Positions 61,592 through 64,000 of a stretch of DNA of 64,000 nucleotides are shown in pieces. How positions within the stretch are numbered: position 1 is the stretch's first letter; each line of letters starts with the position of its first letter. The position numbers were made by a program, and so were the translations under genes. This stretch comes from Oryza sativa Japonica Group (taxonomy: Eukaryota; Streptophyta; Magnoliopsida; Poales; Poaceae), in contig NC_089042.1 in assembly GCF_034140825.1 (NCBI RefSeq), forward strand, positions 25,511,001-25,575,000, in the 5' to 3' direction. The notes beneath the pieces were generated by a model. That model was given only the letters and a program-made list of their open reading frames with translations, did no database searches and was not told the DNA's origin.

Positions 61592-61935
61592 GATGAAGAT
61601 AGTCAGCTACACAGAAAAAAAATGCTTATATTGGTAGACGGAGGCGATAATCCTTGTCATACGGTGATTGATCGTAAGGAAATTTCCACTTTGCCAAACA
61701 AGACCTTTTAAGTGGGCCCGGGAAGCGGCGGTAATCGCACCGGGAATGGGCCGGGGCCCGCTCGGCTAATCCGCTTATTAAAAGGGCCCATCTTACCCCG
61801 GCCCCCAATACTCCCCCGTGGCCGCCCGCGCCTCGAGGCCCCGACACACCCGCTCCCCCACCACCTCGCGCTCGCGGCGGCCACCGGCGCGGCGGCGGCG
61901 GCGGCGTGCCTTGCCTTGCCTAGCTCGCTGGTGCC
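61592..61935 (+). promoter_or_regulatory. HMG-CoA reductase promoter and leader
   Basis: GTGGGCCCGGG (about 61713), CGGGGCCCGCTCGG and AAAGGGCCCATC (about 61781-61794) give three GGGCCC-type motifs 140-220 bp before the start codon. The leader is very GC-rich. No clear TATA box is seen. Confidence 0.5.
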
Positions 61936-64000
61936 ATGGAGGTGCGCCGCAGGGCGCCGCTGCCGCCGCCGCCCGGGAGGGTGCAGGCGGGCGACGCGCT
62001 GCCGCTGCCGATCCGGCACACGAACCTGATATTCTCGGCGCTGTTCGCGGCGTCGCTGGCGTACCTGATGCGGCGGTGGCGGGAGAAGATCCGGTCGTCG
62101 ACGCCGCTCCACGTGGTGGGGCTCGCCGAGATGCTCGCCATCTTCGGCCTCGTCGCCTCGCTCATCTACCTCCTCAGCTTCTTCGGCATCGCCTTCGTGC
62201 AGTCCATCGTCTCCTCCAGCGACGACGAGGAGGAGGACTTCCTTGTCGGGCCCGCCCGTGGCTCCTCCGCGGCGGCGGCCGTCGCGCCGCCGCCGCCGCC
62301 TTCTTCTCCGGCGCAGTGCTCGCTGCTGGGTAGCCCCCACGACGATGCCGCGCGGGAGAGAATGCCGGAGGAGGACGAGGAGATCGTGTCGTCGGTCGTT
62401 GCCGGGAAGGTCCCCTCCTACGTGCTGGAGACCAAGCTCGGGGATTGCCGCCGCGCAGCCGGAATCCGGCGCGAGGCGGTCCGGCGGATCACCGGGAGGC
62501 AGATCGAGGGGCTCCCGCTCGACGGATTCGACTACGCCTCGATCCTCGGGCAGTGCTGCGAGCTCCCAGTGGGGTACGTGCAGCTCCCCGTCGGCATCGC
62601 CGGGCCGCTCCTGCTCGACGGCCAGCGGTTCTACGTCCCCATGGCCACCACCGAGGGGTGCCTCGTCGCCAGCACGAACCGCGGCTGCAAGGCCATCGCC
62701 GAGTCCGGCGGCGCCGTCAGCGTCGTCCTCCGCGACGGGATGACGCGCGCCCCCGTCGCCCGCCTCCCCACCGCTCGCCGCGCCGCCGAGCTCAAGGCCT
62801 TCTTGGAGGATTCTGTCAACTTCAATACCCTCTCCATGGTCTTCAATAGGTACAACATTCACCCATAAACCATACTCCCTCCGTCCCAAATAAAAACCAT
62901 CAATTGTTCATATTCATAGCCAGATGTTTTTTTTTGTTTTTTTGAGATGAATGGTGTAGATGGCAATGTGCTTTTTGATTAATAGCTGACTGCTGCATAA
63001 GTCTCATTCGTCCTATTCAACTGACTTTTGTGAATTAGTACGGCAAATGGTACAGGATTAATGCTCCTCTCCTTTTCCGAATTAGTACGGCAAATGGCAC
63101 AGGATTAATGCTCTTCTCGTGGTACCATACTTCGCTATGTCACTAGTTAGCATCAGTTAATTACTGGAGTACTAGCCAAAGAAAATGATCGTCCAACTCA
63201 TATTTACTCTTAGGTTGTGTTTGGATAATGGGAAATGAGGGGTGGGATTAGGATTGGGAAATGAATGAAGGGTTAGGATTAAACGGATGAGGGAGAATGA
63301 ATGGTTAAGATTTAAAGAGGGGTGGGAAATCATTTCCCTTAGACATTTGCCAAACACTGCCTTAGTTGTTGTATACTAGCCAACCGAATTCTTATGTACT
63401 ATGTCGCAAGTTACAGGTATGGCGCAATTATTTTGCAAAAGAACTCTTATGAACTATGACATGATGAGTGAATTGTACTCAAAATTTCAAATTTGAGCAG
63501 GTCCAGTAGATTCGCGAGGCTGCAAGGGGTACAATGTGCCATGGCTGGGAGGAACCTGTACATGAGATTCAGCTGCTGCACGGGGGATGCCATGGGGATG
63601 AATATGGTCTCCAAGGGCGTGCAGAATGTGCTGGATTACCTCCAAGATGACTTCCCTGACATGGATGTTATTAGCATCTCAGGTAAGCAGCTTTGCTCCT
63701 CTGCCTCTTTTGCACAAATAATCCACACCAGATTCTGCTGGTCATCTGGCTATAATTTTGTACTGAACTTAATACTTGTACGAAAAAAAAACGCTATCAT
63801 AGTTGAAAGAGAACCATGGCAAGAATGTTCGAATAACAATAAGACTGAACAACCTTTTGGCAATATACAAGTAAGAAGTACCTTGAAGATGACATCAAAA
63901 TGCTGAAATATGCGCATGTTCTCTGCAACTAAGCCCTTTAAAACCAGACGGTTAGTGAGCCAACTCGGCATGATGTAGAATGATCAATTACATTACGGCA
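61936..64000 (+). CDS. HMGR: HMG-CoA reductase, 5' part
   Basis: Exon 1 (61936-62849) and exon 2 (63501-63682) are present; intron 2 runs past the window edge, so the C-terminal part is missing here. The joined frame gives 365 codons from [17 protein letters not shown]. Two membrane segments lie at about 31-47 and 60-91 and anchor the enzyme in the ER. A variable acidic and Pro/Ala linker follows to about residue 145. The catalytic domain then begins: [54 protein letters not shown] with catalytic E240, and GDAMGMNM (333-340), part of the cofactor/substrate site. The enzyme reduces HMG-CoA to mevalonate with NADPH, the main control point of cytosolic isoprenoid synthesis. Rice has several HMGR genes; I recall this one as the chromosome 8 copy but give no number. 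Confidence 0.95.
63032..63120. repeat. Tandem duplication of about 47 bp in HMGR intron 1
   Basis: Two units beginning GAATTAGTACGGCAAATGG start at 63032 and 63079, each followed by ACAGGATTAATGCTC. They are nearly identical. Confidence 0.88.
63213..63361. mobile_element. MITE with TTA duplication in HMGR intron 1
   Basis: The ends are GGTTGTGTTTGG and CCAAACACTGCC, inverted, with TTA on both sides (63210-63212 and 63362-63364). The 149-bp interior is rich in GGGTGGGAAAT and GGGTTAGGATT phrases. It is consistent with a Tourist-like element. Confidence 0.75.

Noticed and set aside
61708-62889. 393-codon minus-strand frame over HMGR exon 1
   Set aside because: Antisense shadow; the plus strand encodes clear HMGR motifs.

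Overview
This is nuclear DNA of a grass, almost certainly rice (Oryza). The evidence is GC-rich first exons, short introns, many small MITEs of rice-type families, and a gene order that I recognise. A complete B2-type cyclin-dependent kinase gene (CDKB2;1) is followed by an HMG-CoA reductase gene, which matches my memory of rice chromosome 8. That placement is remembered, not searched.

Layout. 1-197 is a broken BAHD acyltransferase fragment. 1862-2383 (-) and 10063-10434 (-) are two small uncharacterised genes with a related C-terminal motif. Between them, 5522-9115 (+) holds two decayed gene pieces that still carry introns: a Mediator-26/TFIIS-N-like piece and a WD40 piece. 11721-12750 is a solo LTR with a clean 5-bp target duplication. 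13647-15750 (-) encodes a plant intracellular Ras-group LRR protein (576 aa). 20845-22326 (-) encodes a small coiled-coil protein (117 aa). 23862-27446 (-) encodes an aminoacylase-1-like M20 peptidase (457 aa) whose first intron is GC-AG. 30497-32790 (+) encodes a conserved-looking 255-aa protein of unknown function. 34423-35568 (+) encodes a 91-aa HMA-fold protein without the CxxC metal site. 36506-39464 (+) encodes the beta subunit of Rab geranylgeranyltransferase (319 aa). 40463-43342 (-) encodes an AT-hook/PPC nuclear protein (354 aa). About 49533-51214 is a non-autonomous Helitron. 51399-53562 (+) encodes a thylakoid-lumen PsbP-domain protein (242 aa). 55094-56692 (+) is CDKB2;1 (326 aa). 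59992-60780 is an organelle-derived insertion with atpB and psaB pieces. 61936 to the window end (+) is the 5' part of an HMG-CoA reductase gene.

The genes are ordinary unlinked plant genes and do not form an operon or cluster. Mobile DNA fills the space between them: at least seven MITE families, several nested, plus a probable SINE, a Helitron, a solo LTR and a long-TIR foldback element. I did not find a convincing new biological system. The best leads are the foldback element and MSA motifs upstream of CDKB2;1, the Helitron ending 184 bp before the PsbP-domain start codon, the two-gene pseudogene block, the SINE-in-MITE nest with an 11-bp duplication, and the organelle mosaic. All splice sites were read by eye from GT/GC-AG rules and frame continuity, so exon edges in conserved genes are firm but UTR limits are not given.
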